Positions 36,913-43,378 of a DNA stretch of 43,378 bases are shown here, one piece after another. Origin of the DNA: Bacteroidetes bacterium QH_10_64_37 (lineage in GTDB: Bacteria > Bacteroidota > Rhodothermia > Rhodothermales > Salinibacteraceae); the NCBI GenBank assembly GCA_003023105.1, contig PXSZ01000073.1:1-43378 (forward strand), written 5' to 3'. Positions within the stretch are counted from its first letter, which is position 1, and every line of letters starts with the position of its first letter. Made by a program: the position numbers and the translations under genes. The notes under the pieces were generated by a model that was given only the letters and a program-made list of their open reading frames with translations, did not search any database and was not told where the DNA came from.

Positions 36913-37335
36913 GTCAGGACACTCGCATGTTGAATCCTGGTCGAGTCTTCGGGGTTTTTCTCTCTGATTCCCGACTCTAGCCTGAATGCGTGGGCGAAAG
37001 GGCGAATGGGAGAGGGTGCGTTGGAGCGCGGAAGCATGGGGGTGTAGGAGAAACTTCCCCCTCTTCCCCCTTACCTCTTTCCGTCTCCCACTTGTATCAT
37101 TGAAAGTGCTTGAAAGTGCTTCAGGACATTGGTTCTCGAAGCCGACAGCTCGATCTCCAAGCTCAGGGAAGCGAAGCTCCAGATGCTCGGCCTGACTTTT
37201 AACCATGCAGTCCCGCGGCCCTGAATCTTCCGCCGCCCCCCGCCGTACAGGTTGCGTATGAGTTCGTGTGCCCCTTTATTTGGACGTGGAGCACACTGAT
37301 TTTCGACTGTTCCTTTCTGCAACGCGCCTACTGCC
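36913..37335. other. dnaA-dnaN intergenic region
   Basis: No gene is supported, and no DnaA boxes are present, so it is not an obvious origin. A perfect tandem duplication of TGAAAGTGCT lies at 37101-37110 and 37111-37120. A possible promoter for dnaN is listed separately. Confidence 0.5.
37252..37282 (+). promoter_or_regulatory. Possible Bacteroidota-type promoter of dnaN
   Basis: TTG at 37252-37254 and TTTATTTG at 37275-37282 are 20 bases apart. This fits the TTG/TAnnTTTG promoter style with one mismatch, 53 bases before the dnaN start. It is a pattern match only. Confidence 0.3.
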
Positions 37336-38478
37336 ATGAAATTCACCGCCTCAAGCGCCGACCTTCTCGAGGCGCTCAATACCGTCAAAGGCGCCGTTCC
37401 GTCGAAGAGCACGATGCCCATTTTGGAGTGCATTCTCTTCGAGCGCGACGGGGACGCGCTGCGCCTGAGCGCCACCGATCTCGAAATCTCGATCATCCAG
37501 ACGGTGCCGGTCCAGTTCGAAAAGAACGGCACGCCGGAAAGTACGCCCATTGCGGTGCCGGCCCAGCGGCTGATCGACACCCTGCGCGCGCTGCCGGACC
37601 TGCCCATCGAGTTCTCGGCGGACAGCGACTTCGAGATTCGAATGGACACCGACCAGGGCCACTACAAGATGGTGGGCCACGATGGGTCGGACTATCCCGA
37701 GCTGCCGGAGCTGGAGGAGGAGCACGAGATCAACGTCGAGGGCGGCCTGCTGGGGCGCACGATCGACAAGACGGCCTTTGCCGTGAGCCAGGACGCCCTG
37801 CGCCCCGCCATGATGGGCGTGTACTTTCAAGTCGGCGAGGAAGAGACCTCTGTGGTGGCAACGGACGGGCACCGGCTTGTGAAACTTACCCTCCCAGGGC
37901 TTGAGGCCCCCACTGCTGTCGACCTCATCGTTCCGGAGAAAGCGACGAAGCTCGCGGGCCGGATTGTGGAGGACGACGAGATCTGTACCATTCGGGTGGA
38001 CGAGAGCCACGTGAGCTTCGAATTTGGCAACTCCCGCGTGCTCGCGCGTCTCATTGACGAAACGTATCCGAATTACCAGTCCGTCATTCCGGACGGCAAC
38101 GACCGCCACCTCGTCGTCAACCGCGAGGACATGCTCAACGCCGTCAAGCGCGTGGGGCTCTACTCCTCCAGCATGACGAATCAGATTCGGCTCGACGTGA
38201 CGCCCGATACCGTAACCATCTCGGCGGAAGACGTGGAGCGCTCCAGCGAAGCCGAGGAGACCATCCACTGCGATTACGACAACGAGCCGATGGAAATCGG
38301 CTTCAACTCAGAGTACCTCACGGAGGTGCTCAGCAACGTCGACTGCGACGAGGTGGTCTTCGAGCTCAGCTCGCCGAACCGCGCCGGCATCGTCCTGCCT
38401 CAAGAAGCGTCCGACGAGGCGCCGGAGGAGGACATCCTCATGCTCATCATGCCGGTGATGCTCAACACGTACGCGTAA
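37336..38478 (+). CDS. dnaN: DNA polymerase III sliding clamp (beta subunit)
   Basis: A 380-residue protein from ATG 37336. It forms the ring that tethers DNA polymerase III to DNA. The three-domain fold is visible, with AVPSKSTMPILECILF in the first domain, FAVSQDALRPAMMGVYF in the second, and the C-terminal LIMPVMLN, a variant of the usual MPMRL end. Length and order are normal. The position behind dnaA is the classic bacterial arrangement. Confidence 0.97.
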   Translation: MKFTASSADLLEALNTVKGAVPSKSTMPILECILFERDGDALRLSATDLEISIIQTVPVQFEKNGTPESTPIAVPAQRLIDTLRALPDLPIEFSADSDFEIRMDTDQGHYKMVGHDGSDYPELPELEEEHEINVEGGLLGRTIDKTAFAVSQDALRPAMMGVYFQVGEEETSVVATDGHRLVKLTLPGLEAPTAVDLIVPEKATKLAGRIVEDDEICTIRVDESHVSFEFGNSRVLARLIDETYPNYQSVIPDGNDRHLVVNREDMLNAVKRVGLYSSSMTNQIRLDVTPDTVTISAEDVERSSEAEETIHCDYDNEPMEIGFNSEYLTEVLSNVDCDEVVFELSSPNRAGIVLPQEASDEAPEEDILMLIMPVMLNTYA

Positions 38479-38606
38479 TTATTCTCGGCCCGCCCGATGC
38501 GCCCGAGGATGTAGGGGACAACCGTTTTGCCGTAGTGACAGCGGACTGCAGACCGCAGACCGCGGAATAATGGCGCTTTTCAGCGGTCCGCCGTCTCGTC
38601 GAAAAA

Positions 38607-38628
38607 AGCACGTAGGTCGAAACTTGAG
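38607..38628. repeat. 22-base intergenic repeat, copy 2
   Basis: AGCACGTAGGTCG followed by AAACTTGAG, 21 of 22 bases identical to 33149-33170. It lies between dnaN and the convergent membrane-protein gene. Confidence 0.7.
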
Positions 38629-38659
38629 GTGGGAGCCGTGTCGGTCCCCCAGCCCGCGT

Positions 38660-39664
38660 TCATTCGCCGCCCACCCCCCGCTCCTGCTGGAGGGTCTTCA
38701 GGATCTCGTATGCCTCCTTCGCCCGCCGGCTCTCTCCCTTGACGACGGCCTTGAGGTGACCTCGGGCGGCGTCGACCTCCTCCTGCGCGAGGGCTATCTT
38801 CCCGAGGTAGAAGTGCGCCTCCAGGGCCAGGAAGGAGCCCGGTTCGACCTGCGCCAGCACCCGATCGAGTTGCTTCTCGGCCCGGGCGAGCGCGTCGGAG
38901 TCGTAGCGGGGGAAGAGGCCCAGCGTGGAAACGCGGGCGCTCCGAAGGGCGGAAAGCGCCTCCAGGTACCGATCGTCGACCGATAGCGTATCGGCTTCGG
39001 GTGCCGGACTGCGCATGTCGGCAGTGGCGTAGTTTTCCACAACCTGATCGCTGATCTCCACGGCGGCGAGACGGTCGAGGGTCGACTGCGTGGCACGGCT
39101 CACGCCGTACAGCCCCGCGTACCCCACCACCAGAATCACGGCGACGACTGCCCCTCTTTGCACGAGCTGCGGTAGATTCAGGAGGCCCTCCCACAACGAC
39201 GAGGACGCCTCCCGGGCCTCGCTCGACGCCGACTCAGGGTCGACGGCGCGCGCCGATTCTGCTTCGTGCTCCCGCTCAAGGTGGTGCCCCGTGAGCGCCT
39301 CAAAGTGCGACGCCGGATCGATGGCCGCTTCGGCCTCCTTCAGCCGATGCCGCGCCGCCTCCACCTTGCGGCGCAGCGCCTCGTCGCCCTCGATGCGCGC
39401 TTCGAGCTCCGAGAAGGCAGATTGCAGCCGATTCGGCCTCTCCCCAACGCCTTCGGGATGAAGGTGCTGGACCACGACGTAGGTGGCGAGGAGGGCATCG
39501 TCGGGGAGATCCGCCTGCTTGCTCGCTGAAAGGTCTTCGATGGAACGGACATCTCGAAGCAGAGGCGCCCACTTCGGATTCGACTCGACGTACGCTTCGA
39601 TCTCGCGCTGCCTCTCTTCGGGGAGGTGCGGATATGAAAGGATGTGCTCTTCGATGTCGTTCAT
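38660..39664 (-). CDS. Single-pass membrane protein, anti-sigma-like layout
   Basis: A 334-residue protein from ATG at 39662-39664 (ATG 39673 is also possible). A helical, charged cytoplasmic part of about 165 residues starts with MNDIEEHILSYPHLPEERQR. A single transmembrane helix follows (GAVVAVILVVGYAGLYGV, about 171-188), then an outer part with helical repeats, including LARAEKQLDRVLAQVEPGSF and FLALEAHFYLGKIALAQEEV, that look TPR-like. The layout is that of anti-sigma factors or zinc-finger membrane regulators, but no zinc ligands are seen and no sigma gene is adjacent. The product is not assigned. Confidence 0.6.
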   Translation of the reverse strand: MNDIEEHILSYPHLPEERQREIEAYVESNPKWAPLLRDVRSIEDLSASKQADLPDDALLATYVVVQHLHPEGVGERPNRLQSAFSELEARIEGDEALRRKVEAARHRLKEAEAAIDPASHFEALTGHHLEREHEAESARAVDPESASSEAREASSSLWEGLLNLPQLVQRGAVVAVILVVGYAGLYGVSRATQSTLDRLAAVEISDQVVENYATADMRSPAPEADTLSVDDRYLEALSALRSARVSTLGLFPRYDSDALARAEKQLDRVLAQVEPGSFLALEAHFYLGKIALAQEEVDAARGHLKAVVKGESRRAKEAYEILKTLQQERGVGGE

Positions 39665-40074
39665 GTGTGGCATACGACTATGTGCGAAGCGAGATCTGCC
39701 AGTGTTCCGCTCCGGTTCCATGAAGAGAACCCAGAATGAGCTCCCTGGACTCGAAAAAACGTCGCCGGCCCTGATCGGAAGCCAATCCAGCGCCCCCGAA
39801 CCCGTCCCCTCCGAGGAATCAGGGAGGAAACGGGCAGATGTGAAGTTGTTAGTAGCTGTTTGGTGGATTGATGTTCAGCTGAGACACAGTGGTCGACGCT
39901 GCAAAATGGCGCTCAAATGAGCACCGACAGTCGTCGGTGGCTACCGGGCGAATGCAGAAGCCATTTTGCGCTGGAAACGCAGCGCCCTGATCCCAGCCGT
40001 CGGGGCCGCCTCTGAAGCCGCAGTAGCGTCCCGTGAGAAATCCGGGTTAGAGAGGGCATTTCGCCTGCCACACG
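39665..40074. other. Intergenic region carrying a dispersed repeat
   Basis: No gene is supported in 410 bases. It contains the repeat listed at 39853-39955 and a 10-base inverted repeat GCAAAATGGC/GCCATTTTGC (39901-39910, 39960-39969) that encloses the palindrome CACCGAC-AGTC-GTCGGTG (39922-39939). Confidence 0.5.
39853..39955. repeat. Dispersed intergenic repeat, copy B
   Basis: It shares in order AGCTGTTTGG, TGAGACACAG, GCTCAAA(T)GAG, the CGACAGTCGTCGGT palindrome and TACCGGGCGA with copy A at 25883-25990. Nested inverted repeats in both copies suggest a mobile or REP-like element. Confidence 0.6.
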
Positions 40075-41043
40075 CTACACGGAAATGTCGGCGAGCTGGG
40101 CCTCGACCTCTCCCCGCCGATCCTGAAGGAAGGGCGGCAGCTTCAGCTCTGTGCCAAGCTCGTCGACCGGCTCGTCGTGGAGGAAGCCGGGCGGGTCCGT
40201 TGCGATCTCGATGTTGACGCCGTTCGGCTCCCGAAAGTAGGTAGAGTGAAAGTAGTTGCGGTCCTTCATCGTGGTGGGGGCGTGGCCCGCGTCGCTGAGC
40301 CGCTGTCGGATCTGCGTCTGATGCTCGTCGTCCGCCGCCCGGAGCGCCACGTGGTGCACCGTGCCGTAGCCCCAGGAGCCCTCATGCATGTTGGGCTCGT
40401 TGTAGAGGTCGATGAACTGGGCGTGCTCGGGGCCGGGCACGCCGAAGCGGGTCCAGTCGCCGTCCTGGGGCGTGGGCTGGTGATCGACCTGCTCGTAGCC
40501 GAGGAGTTCGAGGACGTCGGCCGTGAGCCGGGCGTTGTCGGGGTGGATGGTAACGCCGTGGAACCCGCGCAGGGCGTGCTCGGCCGGGATGGGCCCGTCC
40601 GCCCACGGATCAATGTCGGAGGTGCCGGTGATGAGTTCGAGCGGCTGCCCGTCGTGGTCCTGGAACGGAATGACGGTTCGTCCGAAGCGCTCGGTGACGG
40701 GGTACCGGGTGGCTTCGGACATCTCGTCGAGTCGGTCGATCCAGTAGTCGACCGCACCCTCCGGAATCGTAAAGGCCGTGGCGGTGGCCTGTCCTCGACC
40801 CACCTGTCCGTTCTGGATGCTGTGGTGGGGCTTGAAGGTGAGGACGGAACCGGGCGTGCCCGTCTCGTCGGCGTAGTAGAAGTGATACATCGTGGGTCCC
40901 CTGAAAACCTCCGAGGGATTGTTGAACAGGACCGTTTGCTTGACGAGCCGCAGCCCGAGGACGCCCGTGTAGAAGTCGAGATTTTCCTGCGGGTCGTGGG
41001 CGTAGGCCGTGACGTGGTGAATGCCGGATACGGGGTCGCTCAT
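40075..41043 (-). CDS. VOC-family ring-cleaving dioxygenase
   Basis: A 322-residue protein from ATG at 41041-41043. It has two glyoxalase/VOC modules: GIHHVTAYAHDPQENLDFY at the start and RGFHGVTIHPDNARL at about residue 158. Metal-ligand candidates are the first histidine (H9 or H10), H218 or nearby in TVHHVALRA, and E at FREPNGVNIEIATD. The sequence is close in style to MhqO/LinE-type ring-cleaving dioxygenases that open hydroquinones or catechols. No regulator or further aromatic-degradation gene is beside it. The substrate is uncertain. Confidence 0.85.
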   Translation of the reverse strand: MSDPVSGIHHVTAYAHDPQENLDFYTGVLGLRLVKQTVLFNNPSEVFRGPTMYHFYYADETGTPGSVLTFKPHHSIQNGQVGRGQATATAFTIPEGAVDYWIDRLDEMSEATRYPVTERFGRTVIPFQDHDGQPLELITGTSDIDPWADGPIPAEHALRGFHGVTIHPDNARLTADVLELLGYEQVDHQPTPQDGDWTRFGVPGPEHAQFIDLYNEPNMHEGSWGYGTVHHVALRAADDEHQTQIRQRLSDAGHAPTTMKDRNYFHSTYFREPNGVNIEIATDPPGFLHDEPVDELGTELKLPPFLQDRRGEVEAQLADISV

Positions 41044-41234
41044 GAGTCGAAGAGAGGAATTGTTGGAGGGGACGGTGGGAGACCCTGCGGAGCCGAGAAG
41101 CGATGCGTCGTCTCATCGACGCAGTTGTGGGATCTGCAGGGGGGCTCCTACAAACCGTCGCCCCCCGTATTGTTCGAGGACATGCGGTCGGCCTCGGGGG
41201 ATTCGCCCCTGGAAAGGAATTGGCGTTGAGGGAG

Positions 41235-41654
41235 CTACGCCGTGGTGTCGGCATCCGAGTGGGGCATGAAGGGGAAGATCTCCGCGTAGCTCGGGGGCAG
41301 CGAGTTGCCGAGGTCGGAGAGCACAGCGTCCCCGGCGGCCTCCTGGAGCACAGACAGCACGGTCGCCGTGGCGGTCTCGGCGTCCTCCCGGTTCAGGTCG
41401 GCGCGGGCCTGCACGCGGTCGAGGAAGGTCGCGGCGTTCAGGCGCTCCACCTTCTCGCGTGTGTGCTCCGTCTTGGCAGCGTGAAGGGAATGGGCAAGCT
41501 CCTTGGGGAGCGGAGCGCTCACCGTGTCTCGCTCCGTGCGGTACAGGATTTCGCTGAACGTCTCCAGGACGATCCTCGTGAGGGCCAAAGCGTCGTCGCG
41601 ATCGGCCAGGTCCAGGCGCTCCTGCACGGTGTCGAGAAACGCGTCGTACGTCAT
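41235..41654 (-). CDS. DUF2267 domain protein
   Basis: A 139-residue protein from ATG at 41652-41654; the frame is open 90 bases further but the family starts at MTYDAFLDTVQERL. The family pattern is visible: an early helix, then ALTRIVLETFSEILYRTERD, then a low-identity helical repeat, LNREDAETATATVLSVLQEA. DUF2267 proteins are small, helical and of unknown function, and often stress-related in genomic context. No operon partner is evident. It is followed on its 5' side by the gene-free region with the origin-like boxes. Confidence 0.8.
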   Translation of the reverse strand: MTYDAFLDTVQERLDLADRDDALALTRIVLETFSEILYRTERDTVSAPLPKELAHSLHAAKTEHTREKVERLNAATFLDRVQARADLNREDAETATATVLSVLQEAAGDAVLSDLGNSLPPSYAEIFPFMPHSDADTTA

Positions 41655-41818
41655 GATCGGACGGGGAATGGGCGCGGGAGAGATGCGATCAGTGACAATG
41701 GTCCACATCCCGCAACGAATTGCCGGGACCAATCGTGCCTGCACCGGGCCAACCGCGACCGCCCCTCGATTCAGGCGGACAACCGGAGCGCCGGGACCGC
41801 CGGGAAAAAGGGCCTCCG

Positions 41819-41971
41819 TCAGATCGGCGCGGCCTCCCGCTGCACGCGATCCCGAATACGTGGTTTGAAGCTGCTCTCCGGGACGAGGCCGACCGGTCAG
41901 TCGAACAGAGCGCTCAACTCGCGCTCCATTTCAAGAAGGGCGAGCAGAAAGAAGTCCGGGACGGAAAGCAT
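41819..41971 (-). pseudogene. Remnant of an MNT-type nucleotidyltransferase (toxin-antitoxin)
   Basis: On the minus strand one frame reads DFFLLALLEMERELSALFD, then an in-frame stop at 41897-41899, then PVGLVPESSFKPRIRDRVQ and REAAPI before a stop at 41819-41821. This is the usual end of an MNT nucleotidyltransferase (antitoxin of MNT-HEPN pairs), broken by the stop and lacking its catalytic N-terminal half. Just upstream, another frame gives VGLLDEARRIEKHTA, reminiscent of the HEPN/DUF86 partner. The order and truncation suggest a deletion scar. Identification is by eye. Confidence 0.5.
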
Positions 41972-42594
41972 CGGATCGCTGCGGTGTGCTTCTCAATTCG
42001 ACGGGCTTCGTCGAGAAGACCGACCAATTGGGAAGAGTGCGCATTGCTCCGCCCCGGAGACTCACCTGACAACCCGATCCGCATGATGCATATTTTGTAT
42101 CGAGAGCGGGAGAAATAACGGACATTTCCGGCCCACCAGAAGCATCGAGAAGACCAGAGCATCGGGCGTATCCCCCGGAAAAGACCAGGCGAAAAGCGAG
42201 GCGCCACCTCTTTTCCACATTTCATCCACATGTGGACCTCGCCTTCGACGAATAACGGAAATCCGTTTATGCGTCTTTGAGGCGGGGGCACTGCGGATAT
42301 GCTCTCTTTGGGCTCCGTTATTGATCAAAATCGGTGCGTCTGTCTGAACGTGCGCAAAGTTATCCACAAGTCAATCCACAATCGTGAACGTGCAGGCGTC
42401 TCACAGCAAACAATAACGGCATTATGAGAAAGAAAGCAACCACCGGCGGGCCGTGCGAATTCTGGACGAGAGCAGAGACTCCTCAGCCCGATGCGGAATC
42501 CTCTCCGACCGTCTCTCGTAGAGACACTGATTTCAGGTAGCTCGTCTGAGGCTACCGTCCCGCATATCGCTCATTCCGATTCCCTTCCCCCGCC
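41972..42594. other. Candidate replication origin (oriC) with DnaA boxes
   Basis: Gene-free DNA. DnaA-box cores TCCACA or its complement occur five times: TTTTCCACA (42211-42219), TCATCCACA (42222-42230), the reverse-strand TGTGGA (42231-42236), the perfect box TTATCCACA (42360-42368) and a degenerate one at 42372-42380. The motif AATAACGG occurs at 42114-42121, 42251-42258, 42412-42419 and, inverted, at 42315-42322. AT-rich stretches flank it, notably 42404-42440. It lies about 5.2 kb beyond the end of dnaA. Small perfect hairpins follow at 42511-42525 and 42536-42556. Confidence 0.6.
42360..42368 (+). promoter_or_regulatory. DnaA box, perfect consensus
   Basis: TTATCCACA, identical to the high-affinity DnaA box. 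It is the only perfect copy seen in the gene-free region at 41972-42594. Confidence 0.8.
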
Positions 42595-43035
42595 ATGGCC
42601 GACGAGAGTAGCGAGAGTAGTGCATATCCCGAGCCGAGTGACTTCGAAGTGATGCGGCCCACCTACTACGAGAACGACGACGGCTTTATTACGGCCAAGA
42701 TCGAGATCTCCCCCTTCAGCGTTGAGGGCGAGAGCCGAACCAAAGCCGGGGCCCGCCGGGCCGCCATCCACGAAGCGCGCAAGACGTACCACTCCTACCA
42801 CCCAGGCTACGAGGTCGAGAGCCCCTTCCCCGATCACTTCGTTGACCGCGAGGGAACGGAGTGGCACCGCCTCCCCCCCTTCCAGCGCTCCACCTACGGC
42901 GACTACAAATTCGTCGATGACTACGGGGACGAGGAGGAAGCCGTCGAGGAGGACTACGTCGACATCGAGACGATGCTGATGTGGGACGTGCGCCCCGAGG
43001 AGGTGCTCGACGAGGAGGACGAAGTGGAAGCGTAG
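42595..43035 (+). CDS. Hypothetical highly acidic protein
   Basis: A 146-residue protein from ATG 42595. It is strongly acidic with Glu/Asp-rich ends (DEEEAVEEDYVDIETM and VLDEEDEVEA) and an aromatic middle (MRPTYYENDDGFITAK, TYHSYHPGYEVESPFP, YKFVDDYG). No membrane segment or signal peptide. It matches no family known to me. The long clean frame, acidic composition typical of halophiles and position after the origin-like region support a real gene. Its role is unknown. Confidence 0.7.
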   Translation: MADESSESSAYPEPSDFEVMRPTYYENDDGFITAKIEISPFSVEGESRTKAGARRAAIHEARKTYHSYHPGYEVESPFPDHFVDREGTEWHRLPPFQRSTYGDYKFVDDYGDEEEAVEEDYVDIETMLMWDVRPEEVLDEEDEVEA

Positions 43036-43378
43036 CTTCGGACGAGGCGTCGGCGTCCGGACATCCTCATCGTGGAGCCCACGGGAAATATCATGTCACA
43101 GCGTCCGCGGGAGGCGTACGCCTGCCCGCGGCTGCTCGGTGCGCGTCGTCGCGGGTCGGAGCCACAGTTGTGGGCAATGCAGCTCGTTGCTGGACACGGC
43201 GCGGAGGATCTGTGATGTCCAACGGTCGCCTCCACTGACATCGCGGATCCCGGCCTGGCATCAAGGGAACTGCGGCGATGCCGGGAACGTCGGGTCGTAG
43301 GGTCTGGTCCTGAGCCAGCGTCTCGTTGGTGTGGACCGCCCCAAAATACGAAAGGCTCGCCTCGGTTTGGTACCGGGC
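43036..43378 (-). other. Right edge: possible partial gene on the minus strand
   Basis: A minus-strand frame is open from the window end at 43378 to a stop at 43091-43093. It reads TEASLSYFGAVHTNETLAQD near its visible start and becomes Arg/Pro/Ala-rich toward the end. The first part could be the C-terminus of a gene that starts outside the window, but I cannot recognise it. Otherwise nothing is supported. Confidence 0.25.

Noticed and set aside
36913..37335. Origin of replication between dnaA and dnaN
   Set aside because: No DnaA-box-like sequences were found there, while a cluster exists at 42.2-42.4 kb.
38660..39664. Anti-sigma factor partner of the ECF sigma factor at 32282-32917
   Set aside because: The layout is similar but the genes are 6 kb apart in opposite directions and the zinc ligands of a typical anti-sigma domain are absent.
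41720..42118. Plus-strand frame of 132 codons after the DUF2267 gene
   Set aside because: It reads through the remnant of an MNT gene on the other strand and has no family match.

Overview
The window is about 43 kb of a GC-rich bacterial chromosome. The proteins are unusually acidic, with Asp/Glu-rich tails and linkers in DnaA, the hypothetical proteins at 24065-25129 and 42595-43035, and the helicase at 10975-13221. Outer-membrane proteins are of Bacteroidota type (TonB receptor, PorT-like barrel, Wzi), and a decayed T9SS/FnIII-like fragment is present. Together this suggests an extremely halophilic member of the Rhodothermota, Salinibacter or a close relative. That assignment is inferred from protein style, not from a database match.

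Layout. 1-1.2 kb: a gene-poor stretch, then a DUF4160/DUF2442 pair. 1.3-5.3 kb: three co-directional genes (asparagine-synthase-like ATPase without the glutaminase cysteine, radical SAM enzyme, flavin-halogenase-like oxidoreductase) that may form a small uncharacterised biosynthetic locus. 5.6-8.6 kb: class I ribonucleotide reductase (nrdB-nrdA) behind a hairpin-rich leader ending in a terminator-like stem-loop. 8.6-15.7 kb: TonB-dependent receptor with a structured 5' region, an HNH nuclease-SF2 helicase fusion, an outer-membrane barrel and a MATE exporter. 16-21.7 kb: a phosphate block (PhoB-like regulator, pstS, pstC, pstA, pstB, phoU) with no adjacent sensor kinase. 21.7-23.8 kb on the minus strand: 4.5S SRP RNA, yajC and ribBA, whose GTP cyclohydrolase II half has lost all three zinc cysteines.

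24-34.6 kb: mixed functions: acidic hypothetical, a two-repeat RHH-like protein, CsoR-type copper repressor with a plausible operator, rpe, an SDR, a SCO protein, a nucleotide-sugar epimerase, a Wzi barrel, an ECF sigma factor, a creatininase-family hydrolase and a GvpU-like protein. 35.3-38.5 kb: dnaA and dnaN. 38.6-41.7 kb on the minus strand: a membrane protein, a VOC dioxygenase and a DUF2267 protein. 41.7-42.6 kb: a gene-free region with five DnaA-box cores (one perfect TTATCCACA) and four copies of AATAACGG, the best candidate here for the replication origin, about 5.2 kb beyond the end of dnaA. Two homologous intergenic repeats about 14 kb apart (25.9 and 39.9 kb), a 22-base repeat pair (33.15 and 38.61 kb), and remnants of an MNT-type nucleotidyltransferase and of a T9SS-like protein show past mobile or decaying DNA.

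No tRNA, rRNA, complete insertion sequence or CRISPR array was recognised.
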